64,000 nucleotides of DNA. It comes from an uncultured Burkholderiales bacterium (lineage in GTDB: Bacteria; Pseudomonadota; Gammaproteobacteria; Burkholderiales; Burkholderiaceae_C). Position 1 is the stretch's first letter; each line of letters opens with the position of its first letter. The notes below the pieces were generated by a model, which worked only from the letters and a program-made list of their open reading frames with translations, had not been told where the DNA came from and did no database searches. Shown in pieces: positions 33,977 to 41,175 of the stretch. The position numbers were made by a program, and so were the translations under genes. The DNA lies in assembly GCA_903935585.1 (NCBI GenBank), contig CAIZSE010000160.1:1-64000 (forward strand), read 5' to 3'.

Positions 33977-36091
33977 ATGAACACAACCACCGACCCACAG
34001 CCGGATCGCCATCAGCGCGACTTTGCCGCACAGCACATGCACACCGTGCTGGCGCGCCTGGCGGGGCCAGATGCCAAGCCAAGGGCTGACCAACTGGACG
34101 CCGTGCATGCCGTGTTGCAGCCGGCTTCGCGCGTGCTGGTGGTGCAGGCCACGGGCTGGGGCAAATCGGCGGTGTATTGGGCGGCAACTCACGCGATGCG
34201 CAGTGCCGGTTCTGGCCCCACGCTGGTGGTGTCGCCGCTGTTGGCACTGATGCGCGATCAGGTGGCGGCAGCCGAGCGCGCTGGGCTGAAGGCGGCCACG
34301 GTCAATTCGACCAACATCGACGATTGGGACGATGTGTTCCAACGGCTGGACGATGACGCTGTGGATGTGCTGCTGGTGTCGCCCGAACGGCTGGGCAATC
34401 CGCGTTTTGCGGCACGGCTGGTTCAATTGCTGTCCCGTGTGGGCCTGATCGTGATCGACGAGGCCCATTGCATCAGCGACTGGGGTTTTGATTTTCGCCC
34501 CGATTACCAGCGGTTGGCGCGGGCCCTGCTGTCTACGCCCACAGCCAGCGTGCTGGCCACAACGGCGACTGCCAACGAGCGGGTGACGCATGACATCGGC
34601 CAGCAGTTGGGCGCGGGCACGGTCACGTTTCGTGGCACACTGGCCCGCACCTCGCTCACCTTGTCGGTGGTGCCGGGTTTGTCACCGCTTGCGCGCTATG
34701 CCTGGATTGCCGATGCGCTGACGCAGTTGCCGGGTTCGGGCATTGTGTATGTGCTGACCGTGGCAGAGGCCGATCGCCTGACAGCCTTTTTGCGCAGTTG
34801 TGGCCATGCGGTCGATGCCTACACCGGTCAGATCGACGCCGATGCTCGGCTGCAAGTGGAAGACCGTTTGCGCCACAACCAGGTCAAGGCGGTGGTGGCC
34901 ACATCGGCACTGGGCATGGGCTATGACAAACCCGATCTGGGATTTTGTGTGCATGTGGGCTCGCCATCCACCCCGGTGGCCTATTACCAGCAAGTGGGCC
35001 GGGCAGGGCGTGCTGTGGCCCATGCCGAGGGCGTTTTGTTGCCATCGGACGCCGACGAGCGCATATGGGATTACTTTGCGACTGCTTCTATTCCAGACCC
35101 GCAAACGGCCGACAAGGTGCTGGCCTGTCTGGCCGGGGCAGGGCGGGGGCTGCTGGAAATCGAAGCCCAGACCGGTGTGCGCCGAGGCCGGCTGGAGGCT
35201 TTGCTGAAGATATTGGCAGTGGAGGGCGTGGTCATCAAAGACGGTGCGGCTTGGAAAGCCACTGGCCAGACTTATGTGCACGACACCGCCAAATGGGCGG
35301 CTTTGGCCCGGGTGCGTCAACAAGAGGCGGACATCATGCGCCAGTACGCCAACGGCCAGGGCTGCTTGATGGCGTATTTGCAAACCGCGCTGGACGACCC
35401 GTCGCCCATGCCCTGCGGACGCTGCTCGGTTTGTACCGGGCATGTGCCTTATCCGGGACTCACGCCATCCCAAGACAATCTGATTGCCGCCCGCGACTTT
35501 TTGCGCGGTATGGATGTGCCCATCGAGCCCCGAAAACGCTGGCCTGCAGGCGTCAGCCGCAAGGGCAATATTCAGGGTTTTGAGGCCGGACGAGCCGTGG
35601 CCTTTGCCGATGACCCGGCCTGGGCGAAAGAGTTGCAGGCTTTGCGCGTGTCAGGCGCCCTTGTTTCGCCTGGCGGGGATGTGTCCGAGCCATGCTTGCC
35701 CGAAGCGTTGCTGGCAGGTGCTTTGGCGACTTTGGGGCGATGGGCCAAGGTATGGGGCCATCGCCCGGTTTGTGTGGTGCCTTTGCCCGCCCTGCGCATG
35801 TCTGCAAACCAGCAGTTGGCGTTGCACATCTCCCAAAAAGGTCGCTTGCCGCTGCACGACGTGTTGAGCTGGACAGGCCCCGCTGCGCCCGATGACGCGG
35901 CATCGACCCCTGTGGTGGCGCATCTTGAGTCGGTCATTCGGCTGTTGCCAGGTGCATCGTTGCCGGACGGGCCGGTATTGCTGGTGGCCACCGAAGTCCG
36001 AACCCGCTGGGCAGCCACCGTGGCGGCAACGCTTCTGCGCGAAAATGGGGCCAGCCAAGTGCTTTTGCTGGCCTTGCATTTGCAGCCCTGA
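33977..36091 (+). CDS. RecQ-family ATP-dependent DNA helicase with phosphoribosyltransferase-like C-terminus
   Basis: 704 aa. Helicase motifs: I QATGWGKS, II IDEAHCISDWG, III TATAN, VI YYQQVGRAGR. The RecQ zinc-binding Cys cluster follows (CLMAYLQTALDD... CGRCSVC, near residues 457-485). In place of RQC/HRDC there is a tail of about 200 residues whose end (GPVLLVATEVRTRWAATVAA) resembles a ComF-type phosphoribosyltransferase, as in long actinobacterial RecQ homologues; the acidic PRPP-binding pair is not visible. It unwinds DNA 3'-5' in repair. Start ATG 33977 follows AGGGAG; ATG 33956 is possible. Confidence 0.88.
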   Translation: MNTTTDPQPDRHQRDFAAQHMHTVLARLAGPDAKPRADQLDAVHAVLQPASRVLVVQATGWGKSAVYWAATHAMRSAGSGPTLVVSPLLALMRDQVAAAERAGLKAATVNSTNIDDWDDVFQRLDDDAVDVLLVSPERLGNPRFAARLVQLLSRVGLIVIDEAHCISDWGFDFRPDYQRLARALLSTPTASVLATTATANERVTHDIGQQLGAGTVTFRGTLARTSLTLSVVPGLSPLARYAWIADALTQLPGSGIVYVLTVAEADRLTAFLRSCGHAVDAYTGQIDADARLQVEDRLRHNQVKAVVATSALGMGYDKPDLGFCVHVGSPSTPVAYYQQVGRAGRAVAHAEGVLLPSDADERIWDYFATASIPDPQTADKVLACLAGAGRGLLEIEAQTGVRRGRLEALLKILAVEGVVIKDGAAWKATGQTYVHDTAKWAALARVRQQEADIMRQYANGQGCLMAYLQTALDDPSPMPCGRCSVCTGHVPYPGLTPSQDNLIAARDFLRGMDVPIEPRKRWPAGVSRKGNIQGFEAGRAVAFADDPAWAKELQALRVSGALVSPGGDVSEPCLPEALLAGALATLGRWAKVWGHRPVCVVPLPALRMSANQQLALHISQKGRLPLHDVLSWTGPAAPDDAASTPVVAHLESVIRLLPGASLPDGPVLLVATEVRTRWAATVAATLLRENGASQVLLLALHLQP

Positions 36092-36108
36092 CACCCTTTT
36101 TATACATT

Positions 36109-36127
36109 CGTGCAAACCATTTGCACG
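36109..36127. repeat. 7-bp inverted repeat
   Basis: CGTGCAA-ACCAT-TTGCACG lies between the helicase gene and the next gene, 11 bp before its start, just after TATACA. It could be an operator or the stem of a weak terminator; there is no T-run. Confidence 0.3.
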
Positions 36128-36137
36128 CAGCTTGCCC

Positions 36138-36632
36138 ATGACCGATGACACACAAGACACGCCCCTGATTCAAGAGCCCCGCCTGTGGCAAGGTGACGAT
36201 TGGACCGCCAAGGTCATCAAAAATGACGACGACGATGGCTGGGCTGTGGCGATGTTCAAGGAGGGTGAAACCGAGGCGGCATTGATTGGCCCGTGGACCA
36301 TGGGGCGCGACAAAAAGAACCCCAAACCGCTCGATGGCAACGCATTCATCACCTTGGTGAAAACCGCCAGTGAGTTTGTGCGCCGCCATGAACAGCAACT
36401 GCACGCTTCGCTGCACCAGTCGGTGATCGTCAATGGCCTGACTGGCCGCATCACGGTGCTTTTGGACATCGTGCCCGACGATGACAACCCTTTTGCGGTG
36501 CTGACCGCGCAAGATGAGGGGGGTGACACCCTGGCCGAGGTCAAGCTTGAGGCGGGCTTCAAGCTCAATCGCCAGACGGCCCAAGCCTGGGTGGATGCCG
36601 GCTTTGCGAAGCCTGGTAGTGGACGGCGTTGA
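36138..36632 (+). CDS. Hypothetical acidic protein
   Basis: 164 aa, not recognised. It is acidic at the start (TDDTQDTPL, KNDDDDGW), with alternating strands and no signal peptide, TM helix or cysteine motif. It is hydrophilic, ends in KPGSGRR, and is probably a small cytoplasmic beta-rich protein. The reading frame has normal neighbour-like codon use. It follows the helicase by 46 nt, which contain the inverted repeat. I assign no function. Confidence 0.65.
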   Translation: MTDDTQDTPLIQEPRLWQGDDWTAKVIKNDDDDGWAVAMFKEGETEAALIGPWTMGRDKKNPKPLDGNAFITLVKTASEFVRRHEQQLHASLHQSVIVNGLTGRITVLLDIVPDDDNPFAVLTAQDEGGDTLAEVKLEAGFKLNRQTAQAWVDAGFAKPGSGRR

Positions 36633-36668
36633 ACCTTTTCGGTCCAGGCTACAAAGGGCCTGACTGAA

Positions 36669-37376
36669 TCAAACGGCCAGGCTTTGCAACTGAACCAAGC
36701 CCTTGGGGGTTTGGAGCGTTGCCACCAGGTTCGCCGGGCCTGTGTCGATGCGGATGCCATCCAGGCCAATGGATTCATAAGCGGCTTGGAGTTTGTCACT
36801 GCTCGGGTGGCAGACGGCCAGGCTTTGCAGCGTCACGCCGGATCGCGGCAAACTGTTGCGGGGGTGAAGGCGCAAAGGGTCTGTGGCATCGGGCTTGCCC
36901 CATTGGATCAGGGTGGGCAAGGTGCCATCGAACAGGCGCGCACCGTCTTCGCGCACCGTGATTTGCCAGTTGAGCGTGCCCTTGCCGGACTTGCGACTGG
37001 CGTGCACCACCTGGCCGCGTTCGATGCCCTGGGTGCGCAAAACATGCCGGGCCGCCTTGACATCGTCGGTGCTGGCCACGAAGTGGATCAGCCGTGGGCC
37101 TTGTGCCACGGCTTTTTGCAAGCTCACATCGTCCATGTCAAACCAACGCGGTATTTGCGAACGTTTCGGGATCACTGCTGCGGGATTGATCGCGATGATT
37201 TCAAAATAAGCCATCGGGAATTTGGGGGATGCGATTTTGAACAGCCGGTTGTGGGTCCCGTATTTTTCATGTTCGCCGCCAGGGGCTGGCGTGATGCCCA
37301 AGGTTTCTTCGCACCACTGCACACCTGCTTCGAGCGATGCGGCCATCACCACGAGGTGATCAATTTGAGTTTTCAT
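36669..37376 (-). CDS. VOC/glyoxalase-like domain protein
   Basis: 235 aa. It begins MKTQIDHLVVMAASLEAGVQWCEETLG, the start of the glyoxalase-like (vicinal oxygen chelate) fold, and has HNRLFKIASPKFPMAYFEII. It resembles the glyoxalase-like 3 group, whose enzymatic role is undefined. The start at 37376 has AAAGAA upstream on the minus strand; a 10-codon extension to 37406 is possible but lacks family similarity. Divergent from the isochorismatase-like gene; the 137-bp interval has short inverted repeats (AAGAC/GTCTT at 37421-37439). Confidence 0.82.
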   Translation of the reverse strand: MKTQIDHLVVMAASLEAGVQWCEETLGITPAPGGEHEKYGTHNRLFKIASPKFPMAYFEIIAINPAAVIPKRSQIPRWFDMDDVSLQKAVAQGPRLIHFVASTDDVKAARHVLRTQGIERGQVVHASRKSGKGTLNWQITVREDGARLFDGTLPTLIQWGKPDATDPLRLHPRNSLPRSGVTLQSLAVCHPSSDKLQAAYESIGLDGIRIDTGPANLVATLQTPKGLVQLQSLAV

Positions 37377-37513
37377 GTTCTTTGAAGTTGGGTTTTGTTC
37401 AAGCATAACGGATGGCCATCAAGACAAACGTGTGGTCTTGTTTGTGTGTTGGCAAGCTGGTCAGCGCTGTGTGCGCTCCTGCGACAATGGCGGTCATTAC
37501 AAATGGAACGCTT

Positions 37514-38119
37514 ATGTTGATCGATGCAGATGAAAGCCAACTGGTGTTGGTGGATTTCCAGGCCCGCTTGAAACCCGTGATGCTGGACGCCGATGCCGTT
37601 TGGGCCAATGCGACCAGACTGGCCACCTTGGCACAGGCGCTGAATGTGCCGACCTGGGGCACCGAGCAAAACCCTTCTCGCCTGGGTGAGATGCCAGCTG
37701 AAATCCGCAGCCATTGCCGCAAGGTGCTGGCCAAGATGCAGTTCAGCGCGGTGGAAGAGGGTTTGGGTGAATGGTTGCAACCAGAGCCTGAACAAGCCCC
37801 ACGCGGCAATGCCCGCAGCTTGCCGCGCCATCTGCAAAAGCCGCAGCCGGGTGCCCAAGAGCGCAAGACCATCGTGCTGGCGGGTTGTGAGGCCCACATT
37901 TGCCTGATGCAAACGGCACTTGATTTGCTCGAAGACGAGTTCGAGGTGTGGGTCGTGACCGACGCCTGCAGCTCACGCACCGAGCGCAACCGCGACGCCG
38001 CTTATGACCGTTTGGCCGGCGCAGGGGCCGAACTGGTGACGGCTGAAATGGTGGCTTTCGAGTGGATCCGCAGCGCCGAGCACCCCGACTTCAAATTGTT
38101 GCAAAGCCTTTTTAAATAG
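37514..38119 (+). CDS. Isochorismatase-family cysteine hydrolase
   Basis: 201 aa Rossmann-like hydrolase. The triad Asp14 (LVDFQARL), Lys74 (KMQFSA) and Cys130 (LAGCEAHICLMQTA) is complete, typical of nicotinamidase/isochorismatase-like amide hydrolases. Substrate unknown. GGAA at 37505 sits 5 nt before the ATG. It precedes the sensor kinase gene by 48 nt but is probably separate. Confidence 0.87.
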   Translation: MLIDADESQLVLVDFQARLKPVMLDADAVWANATRLATLAQALNVPTWGTEQNPSRLGEMPAEIRSHCRKVLAKMQFSAVEEGLGEWLQPEPEQAPRGNARSLPRHLQKPQPGAQERKTIVLAGCEAHICLMQTALDLLEDEFEVWVVTDACSSRTERNRDAAYDRLAGAGAELVTAEMVAFEWIRSAEHPDFKLLQSLFK

Positions 38120-38130
38120 GGTGTGTCTGG

Positions 38131-38159
38131 TTGAGCCGCGTTAAGCACCAGCGTTTATT
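38131..38159 (+). promoter_or_regulatory. Possible promoter of the two-component genes
   Basis: TTGAGC and TTTATT are 17 bp apart; the predicted start lies about 2 nt before the kinase ATG, so the mRNA would be nearly leaderless. Weak prediction. Confidence 0.3.
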
Positions 38160-38167
38160 ATTTCCGA

Positions 38168-40039
38168 ATGACTTTGCTGATTTCACTCCTGCTTGCTTTT
38201 TTTGGAGCGACGTACTGCGGTGGTGTGCAGGCGGCTGACCTGATCACCGCCCGTGCGGTGCTTGAAGATGCCTCTGGCACGCTCAAGATTGACGAGGTCG
38301 CCCGGGCCGAACTTACCCCGATCGGCCCCATGCTGACCAAGGGCTATACCGGAGCGGTGTATTGGCTTCGCATCACCGTGGTGCCACCGGCACAGCCAGG
38401 CCCTGTGGTGCTGCGCACTCGGCCGACTTTTCTGGACGACTTGCGTTTGTATGAGCCCGACCCCGCCTCACCCGGTGCCTGGATCACCCGAGCGACCGGA
38501 GACCGCCACAGCTACAACTCGCGCGACAGCGTGGCCATCACTACCGGCTTTGTAGTGCACCCGCAAAAGGCGTCCACCTACTACCTGCGCTTGCAAACCA
38601 CCAGCAGTTCCATGCTGAACGTGCAAGCCCTGTCGCTGCGCGAGGCGCAATTCAAAGATCTCCAGCTGGATATTTTTGCGGTGTTTTACCTGGCCTTCAT
38701 GACTGCGATGCTGTTTTGGGCGATTAGCGACTACGCCGTCCACCGTCAGACCGTGACCTTGTTTTTTGTGCTTCAGCAGTTGGTGTATGAGATTTATACC
38801 CTGGCTTACATGGGTTATCTGGCCCCCTTTGTGCCAGCAAACGCGCCGTTGCTAGCCGATAAGCTGACCAGCTTGTTGACGGTGGCCATCGTTGTCATGG
38901 CCATCGTGTTTCACCGCAGTGTGCTTCAGTTGTACAAGCCCTCGCGCTGGCTGTTGCACTTTTTGGATGGGCTTGTCGCAGTCTCACTGTTGAACCTGGC
39001 AGCTGTTGTCCTGGGCTATGCCCGCTTGCCCCTTTCAATCAACGCCACGTTGGCCTTGCTCTTGGCCCCCTTGTTATTGACAACGGCGATCAATGCGCGA
39101 CAGGAAGGGTCTCCCAGCCTGCAAGTGGTACGGGGCATCTACGCGATCTTCATGCTCTCGTTGGTGGCGACCTTATTGCCTTTGCTGGGCCTGGTGCAAG
39201 CCACCGAATGGAACCTCTTCGCCCTGTTGATTCACGGTCTGATTGGCAGCGTTTTGATGTTTGCCATACTGTACTTGCGCTCGCACCAAAAGCAAAAATT
39301 GGGTCAAGCCACCCAGACGAACCTGCAATTGGCTCAGCAACAATTGCGGCTGGAGCGCGCCCAAAAAGACGAACAAGGCCGCTTTATTCTCATGCTCACG
39401 CATGAATTGAAAACCCCCATGGCGGTGGTGCGCATGGCACTGGATGCATTGAGAGTGCAAGGCCCGCTCAAAACCCGCGCCGACCAAGCACTGCATGACA
39501 TGAACCAGATCGTGGAGCGCTGCCAGCAAGTTGAGCAATTGGAGCAGCACGGCTTCAGTCTGAGCACCGAACCCTGCCAGTTGGACGAAATGCTGCTCAC
39601 TTTACAAGACAGCAGCGAAGCCCCTGAGCGTATTCGGCTGCACATTGAGCCCATGCCGCCATTCCTCACCGACCCGCCGCTGCTGCGGATCGTGATGGAC
39701 AACCTTTTAAACAATGCGGTCAAATACGCCGCGCCGGCCACGCCCATCACGGTCCGCGCCGCGCCGGCCCTGCAAAAGGGCCGGGCCGGCGTGCGCGTGA
39801 GCGTGTACAACCAGCCAGGGGTAGCCGGCGTACCCGATGCCGCACGGGTGTTCGATAAGTACTACCGCAGTGCGGGCGCCCACCAAAAAACCGGGTCGGG
39901 GCTTGGTCTTTACTTGGTTCGCAGCATTGCCACCCTGCTGGGCGGTGAGGTCCACATGTCGTTGCTGCCCATGACCTGCGATGACGCAGAGGGCCAAGCG
40001 GCCGATTCGCTTTGCTTCACTGTATGGATTCCGTACTGA
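38168..40039 (+). CDS. Sensor histidine kinase with 7TMR-DISM extracellular sensor
   Basis: 623 aa. Signal peptide (LLISLLLAFFGATYCGGVQA), then a periplasmic DISMED2-like beta domain (about 25-160; YWLRITV, LRTRPTFLDDLRLYEPD, YYLRLQTTS), often carbohydrate- or ligand-binding. Seven TM helices (about 175-370), a short coiled coil, HisKA with phospho-acceptor His412 (LMLTHELKTPMAV), and HATPase with N-box Asp511/Asn512 (DNLLNNAVKY) and G-box GSGLGLYLVRS complete it. It autophosphorylates in response to an envelope signal. The paired regulator follows after 1 nt, and the giant gene lies directly downstream. Confidence 0.92.
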   Translation: MTLLISLLLAFFGATYCGGVQAADLITARAVLEDASGTLKIDEVARAELTPIGPMLTKGYTGAVYWLRITVVPPAQPGPVVLRTRPTFLDDLRLYEPDPASPGAWITRATGDRHSYNSRDSVAITTGFVVHPQKASTYYLRLQTTSSSMLNVQALSLREAQFKDLQLDIFAVFYLAFMTAMLFWAISDYAVHRQTVTLFFVLQQLVYEIYTLAYMGYLAPFVPANAPLLADKLTSLLTVAIVVMAIVFHRSVLQLYKPSRWLLHFLDGLVAVSLLNLAAVVLGYARLPLSINATLALLLAPLLLTTAINARQEGSPSLQVVRGIYAIFMLSLVATLLPLLGLVQATEWNLFALLIHGLIGSVLMFAILYLRSHQKQKLGQATQTNLQLAQQQLRLERAQKDEQGRFILMLTHELKTPMAVVRMALDALRVQGPLKTRADQALHDMNQIVERCQQVEQLEQHGFSLSTEPCQLDEMLLTLQDSSEAPERIRLHIEPMPPFLTDPPLLRIVMDNLLNNAVKYAAPATPITVRAAPALQKGRAGVRVSVYNQPGVAGVPDAARVFDKYYRSAGAHQKTGSGLGLYLVRSIATLLGGEVHMSLLPMTCDDAEGQAADSLCFTVWIPY

Positions 40040-40040
40040 C

Positions 40041-40754
40041 ATGCCCACACTGCTGAACATCATCGTGGTGGAAGACCACGAGGCCATGCGTGAAGTCACG
40101 GTTGCTGCATTGCAAGGTGAAGGCCACCAGGTCACAGGCGTTGCAAGCGCTATGGCACTCAGCGTGTTGCAGGCAGACCCGGCCGTGCCCCCTGCCGACC
40201 TGTTGGTGCTAGACCTTAACCTGCCTGGCGAAGACGGCATCAGCATTGCCCGGCGCATCCGCCTGTTGCAGCCAGACGTTGGCATCGTGATGTTCACGGC
40301 ACGGGGGCTGCTGGCCCAAAAGATGGAAGGCTATGAAAGCGGCGCCGACATCTACATCACCAAACCCGCCTCGCTGGACGAGCTGCGTTCGGCGATAGCG
40401 GCCCTGACCCGCCGCCTCAAGCGGCCCAGCCCCGGCATCGGCACAGTTCCATCCCCTGTACTCAGCCTCAACCGGCGTCAATTGGTCTTGTCAGGCCCTG
40501 CTGGGCAAGTCAAGGTTGGTGCTGCAGAAGCAGACCTTCTGGCCGCCTTGGCTCAGGCACCGCAGCAGCGGCTGGAAAACTGGCAACTGGTCGAGCTACT
40601 GGGCAAGACGGAGTCCAGATACCGCAAAAGCAGCTTACAAGTAGTGATCTTCAGGCTGCGCAAAAAAATGGTCCTCGCCGGAGCCGGCGACCATGCCATC
40701 AAGGTCATTTGGCAAGTCGGGTACCAGCTGGGCGTGGTCATTGATGTGAATTAA
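40041..40754 (+). CDS. OmpR-type response regulator
   Basis: 237 aa. Receiver domain with acidic pocket Glu11-Asp12, phospho-acceptor Asp58 (LLVLDLNLPGEDG), Thr86 and Lys108 (YITKPASL). The C-terminal domain (about 145-235; YRKSSLQVVIFRLRKKM, IKVIWQVGYQLG) is a winged helix of the OmpR/PhoB transcription factor type. Such regulators bind as dimers to direct repeats spaced 10-11 bp. Repeats of that spacing occur 43 bp after its stop codon, in front of the giant gene. It acts with the kinase encoded 1 nt upstream. Confidence 0.93.
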   Translation: MPTLLNIIVVEDHEAMREVTVAALQGEGHQVTGVASAMALSVLQADPAVPPADLLVLDLNLPGEDGISIARRIRLLQPDVGIVMFTARGLLAQKMEGYESGADIYITKPASLDELRSAIAALTRRLKRPSPGIGTVPSPVLSLNRRQLVLSGPAGQVKVGAAEADLLAALAQAPQQRLENWQLVELLGKTESRYRKSSLQVVIFRLRKKMVLAGAGDHAIKVIWQVGYQLGVVIDVN

Positions 40755-40788
40755 GGCAACCCCTGCGTCAATTGATCCACTGGTATTT

Positions 40789-40817
40789 TTGACAGCTTTG
40801 GTGAGTCTCGGTAAGTT
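40789..40817 (+). promoter_or_regulatory. Alternative sigma-70-like promoter
   Basis: TTGACA (perfect -35) and TAAGTT (3 of 6) at 17 bp spacing. It overlaps the first two tandem repeats, so if used it would be blocked by a protein bound there. Confidence 0.4.
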
Positions 40818-40836
40818 TTGGTAATTTTTGAGTAAG
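40797..40836 (+). promoter_or_regulatory. Tandem 10-bp repeats, probable response-regulator operator
   Basis: TTTGGTGAG (40797), CTCGGTAAG (40807) and TTTGGTAAT (40817) repeat at exactly 10 bp; a fourth, TTTGAGTAAG (40827), is shifted by one. Loose consensus TTnGGTAAG. Direct repeats of about one helical turn are the classic OmpR/PhoB-family binding pattern, and the array ends 9 bp before a -10-like box, as at PhoB-activated promoters. Confidence 0.6.
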
Positions 40837-40845
40837 ATGCATCGC

Positions 40846-40851
40846 TAGGAT
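40846..40851 (+). promoter_or_regulatory. -10-like box of the activated promoter
   Basis: TAGGAT (4 of 6). The -35 position falls inside the repeat array and is not consensus, consistent with an activator-dependent promoter. Start would be near 40858, 27 nt before the first small ORF. Confidence 0.45.
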
Positions 40852-40884
40852 GACCTGGGTTGAAACCGAGCCAAGGAAACCGAC

Positions 40885-41043
40885 ATGTACCGCTCTTCGT
40901 TCAGCCACACTTTCAGCCATGTCTGTAGCGGCGTGGAGAACCTCTTTGTGGCGCTAGCCGAAAACGCCAAGAGGTGCGGTCAGAAAAGTCGATGTGGCCA
41001 GCGCCAAGCGCTGAACCAAGTTTTGGGCAGCATGGGCTTTTGA
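40885..41043 (+). CDS. Small ORF 1 upstream of the giant gene (52 aa)
   Basis: ATG at 40885 follows AAGGAA at 40873-40878, one of the better ribosome binding sites in the region. The 52-residue product starts MYRSSFSHTFSHVC, has an amphipathic segment GVENLFVALAENAKR, three cysteines (14, 31, 37) and no TM helix or signal peptide. Its stop TGA (41041-41043) overlaps the next ATG as TGATG. The coding strand contains two hairpins. I do not recognise it. It may be a leader peptide that loads ribosomes for the giant gene, or a small protein in its own right. Confidence 0.5.
   Translation: MYRSSFSHTFSHVCSGVENLFVALAENAKRCGQKSRCGQRQALNQVLGSMGF
40940..40975 (+). promoter_or_regulatory. RNA hairpin inside small ORF 1
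   Basis: ACCTCT pairs with AGAGGT and TGGCG with CGCCA, separated by a 3-nt bulge, with an 11-nt loop. A strong structure within a short coding leader, which a translating ribosome would open. Confidence 0.45.
40999..41013 (+). promoter_or_regulatory. Short hairpin near the end of small ORF 1
   Basis: CAGCGC-CAA-GCGCTG, a 6-bp perfect stem with a 3-nt loop, 19 nt before the next hairpin. Confidence 0.35.
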
Positions 41044-41062
41044 TGAAATCGGGCCCATTTTT
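41032..41062 (+). promoter_or_regulatory. Attenuator-like hairpin around the TGATG junction
   Basis: ATGGGC (41032-41037) pairs with GCCCAT (41053-41058), extendable by two G-U pairs, and is followed by TTTTT. The stop/start overlap TGATG lies in the loop. It looks like a weak intrinsic terminator that a ribosome finishing small ORF 1 would cover. Confidence 0.4.
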
Positions 41063-41096
41063 GTCGGTTTTGAATGATTGCGGCGGTTCTGCATGA
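41043..41096 (+). CDS. Small ORF 2 relay peptide (17 aa)
   Basis: ATG at 41043 shares its A with the stop of small ORF 1. The peptide reads MKSGPFLSVLNDCGGSA. Its TGA (41094-41096) overlaps the giant gene's ATG (41093-41095) as ATGA. The three frames are all different (frames 1, 3 and 2). A ribosome could thus terminate and reinitiate twice without leaving the mRNA. That the peptide itself has a function is doubtful. Confidence 0.4.
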   Translation: MKSGPFLSVLNDCGGSA

Positions 41097-41175
41097 GCCG
41101 AGCGCGTAGCTTGCCGTCAGCGGTGCGACTGGAAGTCCTTGAACAGCGGATCTTGCTGTCAGCCGACTTGCCTGT
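41093..41175 (+). other. LEPR-XLL-like N-terminal motif
   Basis: Residues 14-24 read LEVLEQRILLSAD; the usual core is LEPRxLLSAD, here with Gln for Pro. The basic residues before it (SRARSLPSAVR) and position at the extreme N-terminus are as expected. Confidence 0.8.
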
